DNA of 55,720 nucleotides from contig DASTBI010000224.1 of NCBI GenBank assembly GCA_035712145.1, positions 1 through 55,720 of the forward strand. The letters are read 5' to 3'. Below the pieces are notes generated by a model. The model was not told the DNA's origin. It did no database searches and saw nothing but the letters and a program-made list of their open reading frames with translations. The position numbers were made by a program, and so were the translations under genes. How positions within the stretch are numbered: the first letter of the stretch is position 1; each line of letters starts with the position of its first letter. This DNA comes from Candidatus Eisenbacteria bacterium. GTDB taxonomy: Bacteria; Eisenbacteria; RBG-16-71-46. Shown piece after piece: positions 48,076 through 55,720 of the stretch.

Positions 48076-48139
48076 GCCATTGAGATGAAGACGAAGACGC
48101 TTCGACGCGAGAGTTTTTGGGCGCCGACCGATTCCAGAG

Positions 48140-49981
48140 CTAGCGATGCGGTGCTGGCGGCTCGGCAGTCCGCTTCTTCTGCTGTTGCTGGCCCATCAGC
48201 TTGGACTTCTCCGCCTTCACGTCGGCGAAGAGGATGTTGAAGCCGAGGAAGACCGCGCCGATGGCGGCCAGGAGGAAGAACAGGATCGCGATGCCCGGGT
48301 AACCCAGGATGCGGAACGAAGTCTCGATCCGCATCAGCAGCGCGGCGCCCACGATCATCGCCGAGATCATGAGCCCCATGGTGATGCGGTTTGCCACCTT
48401 CTGGGCGCCCTCCATGAGCAGCGCCTCGTCGATGGCGTCGACGTTGATCTTCAGCTTGTTCTCGGCGATCGTGTCGATCAGCTGGTTCAGGCGCCGCGGC
48501 AGCTTCTCGACCAGGCCCTTGAGCTCCAGCAGGCTGTCGAACATGCGCCCCGGCGAAAGGCTCTTGATCATGCGATGGCGCATGATCTCGGCCGCGTTGC
48601 GCCGGATGGCACCGTTGGGCTCGAAGTCCGGATCCAGGCGCCGGGCGACCTCGTCCACGTTGAGCAGCGTCTTGCCGAGCAGCGTCAGCTCGCGAGGCTG
48701 GCGATAGCCGCCGTCCGCGGCGATGCGGGCGGATTCGAAGAGCGTCTTTCCCATCGCGATTTCACGCATCTTGAGACCCTGGAACTCCAGGACCATTTCG
48801 GAGATCTCGCGCCGAACGCCTTCGGGGTCCGCGTCAGGGCGCGGAGCGCCCATGCCGATCACCAGCTCGGAGACGTCTTCGGCCCGGCCTTCGCTGATCG
48901 CCAGCACCAGCTTGAGCAGCGACTCCTGCATACCAGGAGAGATCTGCGCCACCATCCCGAGGTCGAGGAACGCGAGCCGGCCATCGTCCGTGAGGAAGAT
49001 GTTCCCCGGATGCGGATCGGCGTGGAAGAAACCGTCCACCAGGATCTGGTGCAGATAGGCGCGGCAAAGATCCTCCGCGAGCGGCGCCCCGTTCAGCTCC
49101 ATGCGGGCCAGCGGCCCGAGTGCCGTGACCTTGCGGCCGGTGATGTACTGCATGGTGAGCACCCGTGAGGTGACGTAGTCCTCGACCGGGCTCGGCACGA
49201 CGATGTTCTCGAAATGCGCGAGATTCTCGCCCAGAATCCGGAGATTGCGCGCCTCCACGTTGTAGTCCAGCTCGCGCATGAGCGTCTTGCGGAACTCGTC
49301 CACCATGGCGACCACGCCATGGCGCTTGCCGAACTCGCTGCGCCGCTCGACCACCTCCGCGATCGACGTCAGCGCCTCGAGATCCTCGCGCATCCGCTCG
49401 CGGATGTTGGGACGCTGCACCTTGACGGCCACGATCCGGCCGTCGCGGAGTTGGGCGCGGTGGACCTGGCCGAGCGAGGCGGCGGCGATCGGCTCCTCTT
49501 CGAAGATCGCGAAGGCCTTGGACAGGCGCACCCCGAGCTCCTCGGAGACGATCTGGTTGACCTCCTCGAAGGAGAAAGGTCCGACGCTGTCCTGAAGCCG
49601 GGCCAGCGCGTCGAGGTAGACGGAGGGAAGAATGTCACCGCGCGTCGACAGAAACTGCCCGAGCTTGACGAAGGTCGGGCCCATGGCCTCGAGATCGTCG
49701 ACCAGCTCCCGCGCGAGCGTCGCCGTGTCCTTGGGCGTTTCGGGGGCCTTTTCCCCGTCGGCGGTCTTGGAAGTCGCCTTGGTGGCCTGTTCGATGAGGA
49801 TATCTCCGGGCAGCTCGTGGACCGTGGCGGTCGGGCCATTGAAGGACGCGAAGTCCCGGATCACCGTGTCGTCGGCGTCGCCCAGCCCGTCACGCAGCTT
49901 TTCGCTGCGGGAGTACTTGAACAGGAGCCGCCCGATCTGCTTGTAGCGGTCGATATGCTGGGGCTTCAGGTTGAGGACCAT
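48140..49981 (-). CDS. UbiB/AarF/ABC1 family atypical kinase
   Basis: A 613-aa protein. Conserved ABC1 features: the KxGQ motif FVKLGQFLSTRGDILP (K106), an A-rich loop AAASLGQVHRA, VAVKVQRP, HADPHPGNIF and FLDLGMV. Two membrane helices close the protein (about 530-585). UbiB-family ATPases support quinone (ubiquinone or menaquinone) or lipid biology at the inner membrane. An N-terminal extension (about 35-90) is more acidic and longer than in E. coli UbiB. Start 49981 is the first ATG before the conserved domain; the upstream in-frame stretch has no ribosome site. Gaps of about 65 bases downstream and 190 upstream make it a single-gene unit. Confidence 0.93.
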   Translation of the reverse strand: MVLNLKPQHIDRYKQIGRLLFKYSRSEKLRDGLGDADDTVIRDFASFNGPTATVHELPGDILIEQATKATSKTADGEKAPETPKDTATLARELVDDLEAMGPTFVKLGQFLSTRGDILPSVYLDALARLQDSVGPFSFEEVNQIVSEELGVRLSKAFAIFEEEPIAAASLGQVHRAQLRDGRIVAVKVQRPNIRERMREDLEALTSIAEVVERRSEFGKRHGVVAMVDEFRKTLMRELDYNVEARNLRILGENLAHFENIVVPSPVEDYVTSRVLTMQYITGRKVTALGPLARMELNGAPLAEDLCRAYLHQILVDGFFHADPHPGNIFLTDDGRLAFLDLGMVAQISPGMQESLLKLVLAISEGRAEDVSELVIGMGAPRPDADPEGVRREISEMVLEFQGLKMREIAMGKTLFESARIAADGGYRQPRELTLLGKTLLNVDEVARRLDPDFEPNGAIRRNAAEIMRHRMIKSLSPGRMFDSLLELKGLVEKLPRRLNQLIDTIAENKLKINVDAIDEALLMEGAQKVANRITMGLMISAMIVGAALLMRIETSFRILGYPGIAILFFLLAAIGAVFLGFNILFADVKAEKSKLMGQQQQKKRTAEPPAPHR

Positions 49982-50171
49982 GAAGGTTCTACAAATGTCC
50001 TTTCTCGAATGGAGCCGGAGGCCACCGCGAACCCTCGATCCAATGCCGGGACCCACGGGAATCGAGCGCCCAGGGAGGGTCGCGTCAAGGTCAACCGCAG
50101 GCGCAACCCGTTCCTTCCACGCTCGAGCCACGCTGGGTCCTGCAAAGACGGTGCCGCGCGGCCGGCCTCCG

Positions 50172-51203
50172 CTACGAGTCGGGCATCGTCACCAGCACTT
50201 CCTTGGTGTTGTGGACCTCGATGTCGCTCTGCGGAATCAACGCGGCATATCGTGGAAGCGAGAAGCCAAATGGCGTTCGCTCGTCGCGATCCAGAATCAG
50301 CACGTCCGTGTCGAGCATGCGGAAGTGACCGAACTGGGAGTTGCCGCCGCGCAGGAAGACGTAGTTCCGCGCTTCCGACTGCGGCGCGGCGATCGGCGGG
50401 CCTGAGAACTCGAGCTCCAGGACGTCGCCGTCCAATGAGACCTTCGACATCTTCCCGTCGATGCGCGGCGGCGGGAACAAGCCGAACGGCTTGATCATGA
50501 TCTGGTTCTTGTTGACGGTGAGGCTCTTGTTGGGCGGCATCGCGATCAGATTCTCCAGGTTCATCGGCTTCCATTTGAGCAGCTTGGTCGCGGGGATGCC
50601 GACCACCTTGAGGTGATCGACGTTCAGGACCAGCGTGTTCGTTCGACGGTCCACCGAGAGGTCGGTGTACATGGAGAACGGGACCCAGAAGACCACGTTC
50701 ACCTTGCCGGACAGCTTGATCAGGCGCTCCCCGCCGCTCTCCACGAAGTCAACCTTCAGGTCGCGGATCTTCGACCCCGGATAGTTGAAGACCGCTTCGT
50801 TGAACATTCCCTGCAGCACCTGGGGATTGATGCGCACGACCGATCGCTGCAGCACCAGGCGGAACGTCTCCAGATCGTCGAACACGACGGTGGATCCATC
50901 GAGCGGCACGGCGCGAATGGCCATGTCGTTGGTGTCGATGTACACGTTCTCGGACCACTTGAAGCGAACGTTCTGGAGCCGGATCGCGACGCCCCTGCCC
51001 TCGGCCACCTGAGCGGTGTCGCCCTTCAGGAACTTCGTCAGCAGCCTCTCGCGCTGCACCTCGGTGGCTCGCCGGGCGGTGTGCTGCTGGTAGAGGAGGA
51101 AACCCTCCACCAATGCCGCCAGCACGGCGACGGCGAGCCCCACGGATAACAGCGCGCGGCGATGCCGATGCTGCTGCCACCACACCGCGATTCTGTTCTT
51201 CAT
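50172..51203 (-). CDS. Membrane-anchored periplasmic protein of unknown function
   Basis: A 343-aa protein with one N-terminal membrane helix (about 20-42, LLSVGLAVAVLAALVEGFLLY) after a basic stretch. The remainder is beta-rich, with repeated strand patterns FKWSENVYIDTNDMAIRAVPLDG, VNVVFWVPFSMYTDLSVDRRTNTLVLNVDHLKVVGIP and SFSLPRYAALIPQSDIEVH. A tubular lipid-transfer fold (LmeA/DUF2993 or AsmA-like) is possible but not established. AAGGAG seven bases before ATG 51203 supports the start; ATG 51224 is a seven-residue longer option. It is divergent from the glycine-zipper gene. Confidence 0.8.
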   Translation of the reverse strand: MKNRIAVWWQQHRHRRALLSVGLAVAVLAALVEGFLLYQQHTARRATEVQRERLLTKFLKGDTAQVAEGRGVAIRLQNVRFKWSENVYIDTNDMAIRAVPLDGSTVVFDDLETFRLVLQRSVVRINPQVLQGMFNEAVFNYPGSKIRDLKVDFVESGGERLIKLSGKVNVVFWVPFSMYTDLSVDRRTNTLVLNVDHLKVVGIPATKLLKWKPMNLENLIAMPPNKSLTVNKNQIMIKPFGLFPPPRIDGKMSKVSLDGDVLELEFSGPPIAAPQSEARNYVFLRGGNSQFGHFRMLDTDVLILDRDERTPFGFSLPRYAALIPQSDIEVHNTKEVLVTMPDS

Positions 51204-51479
51204 GGCGCTCTCCTTGCGGCCCATGGAAATCGATGGGGTGGTTCCAGGAACAATCAAGAAGAGCGCCAGACCTCGGCGCTTTGCGGCTTCAATTGACAGC
51301 CACTTCACGGCTCGCGTGGAGGAACGGCTTACAGAATCGCGGCGAATTCGACAAGAAAGGGACCCGTGACGACGCCTTGTGACGATCGAATCGCTCTGGT
51401 TGCCGAGGCTTGGGCGATCGGAGCTCACTGGCACGGCTTCTGCCCTGATCATCGGTGGTCGTCAAACAAGGAGGATTCT

Positions 51480-52127
51480 ATGAGGACGAAGACATTCGCG
51501 AGGCTGGCGCTCGTGGTCCTCACGCTCGGGATTGTGAGTTCGGTGTGGACGAGTGTGGGCAGCGCCCAGTACAGCGATCGTTGGCGCGATTCCTATCGCA
51601 GCCGCTGGGGATACCGGACGAGCGTGATGGTCCCGGCCGGCACTGCGATCGACGTGCGTCTGGATTCAAAGATATCGACCGAGGATGCCAACTCGGGTGA
51701 TCGGTGGACCGGAACCGTGTACCGCTCGGTGATGAGTGGCGGTCGTGTCGCGATCCCGGCAGGAACTCCAGTGTCGGGCGTGGTCGTTCACTCGGTGCAG
51801 GGGGACCACAATACGCGTCCCCAGCTCGCGCTGGCGGTCCGTAACGTGAACCTCGACGGCACAAGCCTTCGTTTCAACGGCGAGACCGAGCCCATCGTGG
51901 CGGGATCGAACCGCGCCAAGAAGATCGGTGCGATCGTGGGCGGCGCCGCGGTCGGCGGTGTGCTTGGCCATGTGGTGGGCGGCAAGAAGGGCACGATCAT
52001 TGGCGGTCTTCTGGGCGGCGCGGCCGGCTATGGAGCGACGCGTCATGCGCTGCGCACCATGCAGCTGAAGGCCGGCACGGTGGTCACCTTCACGGCGCGC
52101 GAGGATGTCGTCGCGAGACGCTACTGA
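51480..52127 (+). CDS. Exported glycine-zipper protein
   Basis: A 215-aa protein with a signal peptide (1-30, VGSAQ). A beta-rich domain at about 45-140 (MVPAGTAIDVRLDSKISTEDA, GDRWTGTVYRSV, RVAIPAGTPVSGVVVHS) resembles the TrbI/VirB10-like extracellular domain often seen in YMGG/glycine-zipper proteins. The glycine zipper itself is at about 145-180: KIGAIVGGAAVGGVLGHVVGG and GTIIGGLLGGAAGYGA. AAGGAGG six bases before ATG 51480 gives the start. A terminator follows 24 bases after the stop. It is likely an envelope stress or outer-membrane protein of unknown role. Confidence 0.88.
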   Translation: MRTKTFARLALVVLTLGIVSSVWTSVGSAQYSDRWRDSYRSRWGYRTSVMVPAGTAIDVRLDSKISTEDANSGDRWTGTVYRSVMSGGRVAIPAGTPVSGVVVHSVQGDHNTRPQLALAVRNVNLDGTSLRFNGETEPIVAGSNRAKKIGAIVGGAAVGGVLGHVVGGKKGTIIGGLLGGAAGYGATRHALRTMQLKAGTVVTFTAREDVVARRY

Positions 52128-52150
52128 TCCGCGCCTGGAACGGATGGACG

Positions 52151-52180
52151 GAAAGCCCCCGCAAGGATGCGGGGGTTTTC
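52151..52180. terminator. Bidirectional rho-independent terminator
   Basis: Stem cccccgca/tgcggggg with loop agga at 52156-52175, flanked by gaaa on the left and ttttc on the right, so it reads as a terminator on both strands. It ends the glycine-zipper gene (plus) and the sigma-factor gene (minus, stop at 52181). Confidence 0.9.
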
Positions 52181-53449
52181 TCATTCCTGGCGATCGGCCA
52201 GCGCCGCCGCGCGGCCGAGCAGCAGCACGCGCTCGCGAAGGTTTCGCGTCAACGAAGCCGCGCGCTCGAACTCCCGGCGAGCTTCCTCCCGGCGTCCGAG
52301 CTTGGCCAGCAGATCTCCACGCACGCTCGGCAGCAGATGGTAGCTCCCGAGCGAAGGCTCGTCCGCGACCGCGTCCACGATCGCCAGGCCCGCCGCCGGA
52401 CCGGACGCCATCGATACGGCGACGGCCTGGTTGAGGGCGACGATCGGTGAGGGGGTGAGGCTCAGGAGCGCTTCGTAGAGCGACACGATGCGCGGCCAAT
52501 CGGTGGCGTCCGCGGTACGAGCCCGGGCATGGCACGCGGCGATCGAGGCCTGGATGCCGTACGGACCGAGCGCGCCGGCCCGCTCCGCGCGCTCGAGCGC
52601 CGCGAGTCCGCGGCGAATCAGCAGCGGGTCCCAGAGCGCGCGGTTCTGCTCGAGCAACAGGATGGGCTCGCCGGAGGGACCTGTCCGTGCGCGGGATCGC
52701 GAGGCCTGGATCTCCATGAGCGACACCAGACCGTGGACCTCGGGCTCCTCGGGCGCCAGCTCGGCGAGGATGCGACCGAGCCGGAGGGCGTCCTCGCACA
52801 AGGCCGGGCGCATCCAATCCTCACCCGCGGTGGCGGTGTAGCCTTCGTTGAAAACCAGGTAGATCACCTCGAGCACCGAGGCGAGGCGTGCCGCGCGATC
52901 TTTGCCGCGCGGCACTTCGAAGGCCACGTTCGCCGTCTTCAGCGTCTTCTTGGCGCGCACGATCCGCTGCGCCATGGTCGGCTCGGAGACCAGGAATGCG
53001 CGCGCGATCTCGTCGGTCGTGAGTCCGCCGAGCATCCGCAGGGTGAGCGCCACCCGTGCCTCGGGAGGCAGGACGGGGTGGCAGCAGGTGAAGACGAGTC
53101 GCAGCATGTCGTCGCCGATGTCGTCGTCGATCGCGGCGTCGAGGTCGGCCTCGAGCGTGGATGGCTTGGCATCGATCTCCGCGCCGAGCTGGGCGTGCTT
53201 TCGGTCGAGCATGCGGTCCCGGCGCAGGAGGTCGATCGCGCGCCGCTTCGCCGTGGCCATGAGCCATGCGCCCGGCTGGTCGGGAACACCGGCCGCGGGC
53301 CAGCGCTCGAGCGCCGCGACCAGGGCGTCCTGAGCCAGGTCTTCGGCCAAACCCACATCGCGCACCATACGGGCCAGCGATGCGATGATGCGCGCGGACT
53401 CGATGCGCCAGACCGCGTGAATGGCGCGATGGGTGTCGGTCGCCGTCAC
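52181..53449 (-). CDS. ECF42-type RNA polymerase sigma factor with large C-terminal extension
   Basis: A 422-aa sigma factor. Sigma region 2 is at about 20-85 (VGLAEDLAQDALVAALERWP, PGAWLMATAKRRAIDLLRRDRML). Region 4 is at about 115-165 (LPPEARVALTLRMLGGLTTDEIARAFLVSEPTMAQRIVRAKKTL). A C-terminal DUF6596/TPR-like domain (about 185-410) has YLVFNEGYTAT and EDALRLGRILAEL. This is the ECF42 layout, which normally pairs with DGPF/YCII proteins rather than an anti-sigma factor. The start is GTG 53449; the N-terminus AIHAVWRIESARIIA is complete. It overlaps the serine recombinase stop by 4 bases, so its native upstream partner and promoter appear displaced. Confidence 0.93.
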   Translation of the reverse strand: MTATDTHRAIHAVWRIESARIIASLARMVRDVGLAEDLAQDALVAALERWPAAGVPDQPGAWLMATAKRRAIDLLRRDRMLDRKHAQLGAEIDAKPSTLEADLDAAIDDDIGDDMLRLVFTCCHPVLPPEARVALTLRMLGGLTTDEIARAFLVSEPTMAQRIVRAKKTLKTANVAFEVPRGKDRAARLASVLEVIYLVFNEGYTATAGEDWMRPALCEDALRLGRILAELAPEEPEVHGLVSLMEIQASRSRARTGPSGEPILLLEQNRALWDPLLIRRGLAALERAERAGALGPYGIQASIAACHARARTADATDWPRIVSLYEALLSLTPSPIVALNQAVAVSMASGPAAGLAIVDAVADEPSLGSYHLLPSVRGDLLAKLGRREEARREFERAASLTRNLRERVLLLGRAAALADRQE

Positions 53450-54939
53450 AGCGACTGCGCGACTACCGCGTCGTCAGGGAAGCTGAAGTAATAGGTTGCA
53501 TCCACGACAACGTCCCGCGCCCTACCAGCACCGGTCGTCGTCACCTCAATCCCTGGCACGAGCGCCTCAACGATCTTCCTCCTGGTGTCGAAGTCGAGCG
53601 GCCCGGCGTCGAGTCGGCGGTTGAGTTCGGTCAGGAGAGAGGCGGCGCCCTGCAGACGTTCTTCAGCATGGCGAGCTGCTCCCGCGGCGTCCTCGAGCGC
53701 CGCGATCTGCACGGTCAGGGCGTCCTGTTCTTGCCGCAGTGCGGCGAGCTGCGCATCCACCTCGGCCTGGGTGATCGTGCCACGCCGGTGGAGCGTGATC
53801 ACCCGCTCGCGCTCCGCACCTTTGCGCGCGAGTTTGGCCTTGGCGTTCTTGATGCGAGCCGCCGTGAAAGCCGCGCCGGTCCCGGTCGCCTGCCGGCGTG
53901 CCAGTTCCGCGAGCGCGTCCCCGGGGTTTCTCAAGAAGCACTCGATGTCGGTCCAGATCGCCTGCTCGGCCTCGTCCGCGTACACGCGCTTGGCGCGGCA
54001 CCCCGTGCGCGCCCCGCCGCATACGTAGCAGCGAGTGCCGGCACTCGTTGCCGTGCCGCTGTAAGCGCGGCTGCAAGCCCGGCAACGCATCAGCCCGCTG
54101 AGCAGGTACTCGCGACGGCGGTTCCGTTTCGCTTCCTTGAAGTTCCGCGCGCGCCCGCGCTGCGCCGCCTCCCAGAGGCCGACGGTCACGATCGCCGGAC
54201 ATGCCGCCTCGATCACTTCGCCGGCCCGCCCCTTCGGCTCGTACCGCCGGGCGCCTTTGTAAGCCTCGTTCCTGGTCACCCTCCGCACGGTGGCATGGCT
54301 CCATTTGGGTTGACCGCTAGGAGTCGCAACCCCGCGTGCGTCCAAGTGCGCCGCGACAGCAAGTGAGGAGGTGCCGGCGGCGACCATGCTGAAGATCGTG
54401 CTAACCGTCTCGGCTTCATCTGCGTCCACCACGAGCCGCCCGCTTTCCACGCGGTACCCGTAGGGTGGCGTGCCTCCCGACCAGGCCGTTTCCCGCATGC
54501 GCCTGCGTAAGCCGGCGCTGGTGCGCTCGACGATGTTCTCCTTTTCCAGCGCGGCGGCACCGGCCATCACGGCGACACTGAAGCGCCCCGCCGGCGTGCT
54601 GGTGTCGAACGGCTCGGAGGCGGCTTTGATCGTGACACCGAGAGCCTCGAGGACTTCAACCGCGCGCAGAGTCACGGTTGTGCGGCGCCCGATTCTGTCG
54701 AGTTTGAACACCACCACCGTGTCGATCTTCTTCTCGCGCGCCGCTTGCAGGAGCGCGGCGCCGCCCGGCCGTTCCTCGAACGGAACCGTGCCGCTAATAC
54801 CGTCGTCGAGAAACTCCACCGCACCCACGATCGCCTCTGCAGCACACCAGCGGCGCAGCTCGTCCACCTGTGTCCGAATGCTCCCACGCTCGGCCTGTTC
54901 TTCGCTTGAGACGCGCGCGTAGACGCCGACTCTCATCAT
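53446..54939 (-). CDS. Large serine recombinase (resolvase/integrase family)
   Basis: A 497-aa site-specific recombinase. The catalytic resolvase domain (1-145) has YARVSSEEQAERGSI with the nucleophile serine near S10, then VVVFKLDRIGRR and the AALEKENIVERT helix. The Recombinase domain (about 160-260) has GTPPYGYRVE and WSHATVRRVTRNEAYKG. The zinc ribbon near 285-320 has CRAC, CYVC and a further Cys. A coiled-coil segment covers about 360-430. GGAG six bases before ATG 54939 supports the start, and the ATG overlaps the upstream gene by 4 bases. Enzymes of this type move phages and integrative elements. Its 3' end meets the sigma-factor start codon, suggesting that the element end lies here. 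Confidence 0.96.
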   Translation of the reverse strand: MMRVGVYARVSSEEQAERGSIRTQVDELRRWCAAEAIVGAVEFLDDGISGTVPFEERPGGAALLQAAREKKIDTVVVFKLDRIGRRTTVTLRAVEVLEALGVTIKAASEPFDTSTPAGRFSVAVMAGAAALEKENIVERTSAGLRRRMRETAWSGGTPPYGYRVESGRLVVDADEAETVSTIFSMVAAGTSSLAVAAHLDARGVATPSGQPKWSHATVRRVTRNEAYKGARRYEPKGRAGEVIEAACPAIVTVGLWEAAQRGRARNFKEAKRNRRREYLLSGLMRCRACSRAYSGTATSAGTRCYVCGGARTGCRAKRVYADEAEQAIWTDIECFLRNPGDALAELARRQATGTGAAFTAARIKNAKAKLARKGAERERVITLHRRGTITQAEVDAQLAALRQEQDALTVQIAALEDAAGAARHAEERLQGAASLLTELNRRLDAGPLDFDTRRKIVEALVPGIEVTTTGAGRARDVVVDATYYFSFPDDAVVAQSL

Positions 54940-55720
54940 CGTGGTCTCCTTGAAGTGCGTGGTGTTCTGTGACCCCGCTGCTTCTTGACGCGCTGGCGGG
55001 GGGCCGCGGTCGGTGTGTCTTGAACCTTGATCTGCTTGTAGCGGGTGTACGCGGTCGCAGCTTCTGGCACGCTGCCATAACCCTGGCCTGGGCGAAGCAC
55101 CTCAAAACCTTCCATCAGCTCCAGCCACGGTGGCCTCTTGCTCTTGTTGGCGGCGGTCTCTCGTTCTACGTGCTCGCCCCAGGCAAGAGTGCGCGGGTCT
55201 GGACTTCTGCCTCTGCCTCTATCCCGGCCAGCGGCCATCGCCTTTGCCTTCGCGAACTCAAGAGCCACAGAGGTGGGCGAGGCGTGCGCCTGCGCGAGCA
55301 CCGCGATCGTCCTGGAGGCCCCCGTCTGCAGCGTGCGCACCACGATCGGCGACGGCTCGGGGATCCGGTTCTCAATCAGGTACATGAAAGCCTCCTCCTC
55401 GCTCCATCCGTAGCCGAGCGCCGCACGGCGCATCCACCACAGGAAGTTTTCTGTGAAGGTCTTCGGCTTGGCGCGACCCCAGGGGCGCTCGTCCGGCACC
55501 TCAATGGCTAGAGGGAAAGATCGAAGCCGCACCACCGCGGGGAGATCGCGCAATAGGTCCTGAACCTCCGGTGCGGCAGATAGGCGGATCTCAAGCCACG
55601 GGCCGGTCGCCGCATCGGTGCCCCGTCCGAGTCGCTCGACATATATGCCGTTCTGAGCGCGGTGAGCCTCTCGGAACTGCTGTAGTTGAGGATCGTGATC
55701 CGCGGCTAGTCGCAGCTCTC
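54936..55720 (-). CDS. Element-borne protein of unknown function (5' end beyond window)
   Basis: The frame stays open from the window edge to the stop at 54936, giving at least 261 residues; no convincing start is present, so the gene continues past 55720. The protein begins within the window as LRLAADHDPQLQQF, followed by GIYVERLGRG, PWLEIRLSA, KPKTFTENFLWWMRRAAL, YGWSEEEAFMYLIENRIPEPS and a basic C-terminal tail (RVKKQRGHRTPRTSRRPR). The tail suggests nucleic-acid contact. I do not recognise a family. Its stop overlaps the recombinase start by 4 bases (ATGA), so the two are coupled; it could be a partner or directionality factor for the recombinase, which is inference. Confidence 0.8.
   Translation of the reverse strand, partial: ELRLAADHDPQLQQFREAHRAQNGIYVERLGRGTDAATGPWLEIRLSAAPEVQDLLRDLPAVVRLRSFPLAIEVPDERPWGRAKPKTFTENFLWWMRRAALGYGWSEEEAFMYLIENRIPEPSPIVVRTLQTGASRTIAVLAQAHASPTSVALEFAKAKAMAAGRDRGRGRSPDPRTLAWGEHVERETAANKSKRPPWLELMEGFEVLRPGQGYGSVPEAATAYTRYKQIKVQDTPTAAPRQRVKKQRGHRTPRTSRRPR

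Noticed and set aside
51293-51298. ttgaca as a -35 box upstream of the glycine-zipper gene
   Set aside because: No -10-like hexamer occurs at 16-18 bases spacing.
1-55720. tRNA, rRNA, CRISPR arrays and insertion sequences with inverted ends
   Set aside because: I looked for cloverleaf-like segments, repeated 25-40 base units and transposase genes, and found none apart from the serine recombinase. A covariance-model scan was not possible here.

Overview
The window is a dense, GC-rich bacterial chromosome segment with no rRNA, tRNA or CRISPR array that I could see. Many lipoproteins, exported beta-barrels, ExbB/ExbD units and a secreted protein with a type IX-like C-terminal sorting domain point to a diderm. 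The mix (M13 peptidase, DUF5916 protein, SYLF protein, FlgD-like C-terminal domain, ATP:ADP antiporter homologues, HzsA-like cytochrome) resembles uncultured FCB-group bacteria such as Candidatus Eisenbacteria. That placement is inference; no marker gene proves it.

Layout. (1) 1-2441: an ornithine cyclodeaminase-type gene cut by the window edge, an overlapping threonine dehydratase-like gene, and convergent msrB. (2) 2628-17291, minus strand: a tightly packed run of envelope genes ending in ExbB, two ExbDs and an AgmX-type TonB-like protein, with TPR proteins (one of 1698 aa), barrels, small exported proteins and an NHL propeller. The gene content recalls the Myxococcus Agl/Glt and Nfs machines. 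(3) 17323-23806, minus: a redox locus with ApbE, a small cytochrome-like lipoprotein, a barrel, a diheme HzsA-related lipoprotein, a TlpA thioredoxin, DUF4266 and DUF3570. (4) 23936-28193, plus: a cytoplasmic molybdopterin oxidoreductase and an exported M13 peptidase. (5) 28299-42147, minus: a SYLF protein, then an apparent ten-gene operon built around phosphate transfer. It holds two PAP2 proteins, a DUF1206 protein, a diacylglycerol kinase-like protein, an outer-membrane barrel, an exported protein with protein-kinase motifs, a metallophosphoesterase lipoprotein, two ATP:ADP antiporter-family proteins (one with HEAT repeats) and a cyclic-nucleotide-binding protein. (6) 42507-47640, plus: DoxX, OmpA-type lipoprotein, M48 peptidase, terminator, DUF5916 protein. 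(7) 47644-52180: a small HExxH membrane protein, a UbiB-family kinase, a membrane-anchored unknown and a glycine-zipper protein. (8) 52181-55720, minus: an ECF42-type sigma factor whose start codon overlaps the stop of a large serine recombinase, followed by an unknown gene running off the window. This is one end of a probable mobile element.

The most interesting hypothesis is region 5. ATP:ADP carriers in the inner membrane, an exported kinase-fold protein and an exported phosphatase, translationally coupled to an outer-membrane barrel, could form an extracytoplasmic phosphorylation system. Second are the Agl/Glt-like machine, in which one ExbD has Asn in place of the channel Asp, and the ApbE/DUF4266/DUF3570/HzsA-like redox locus.
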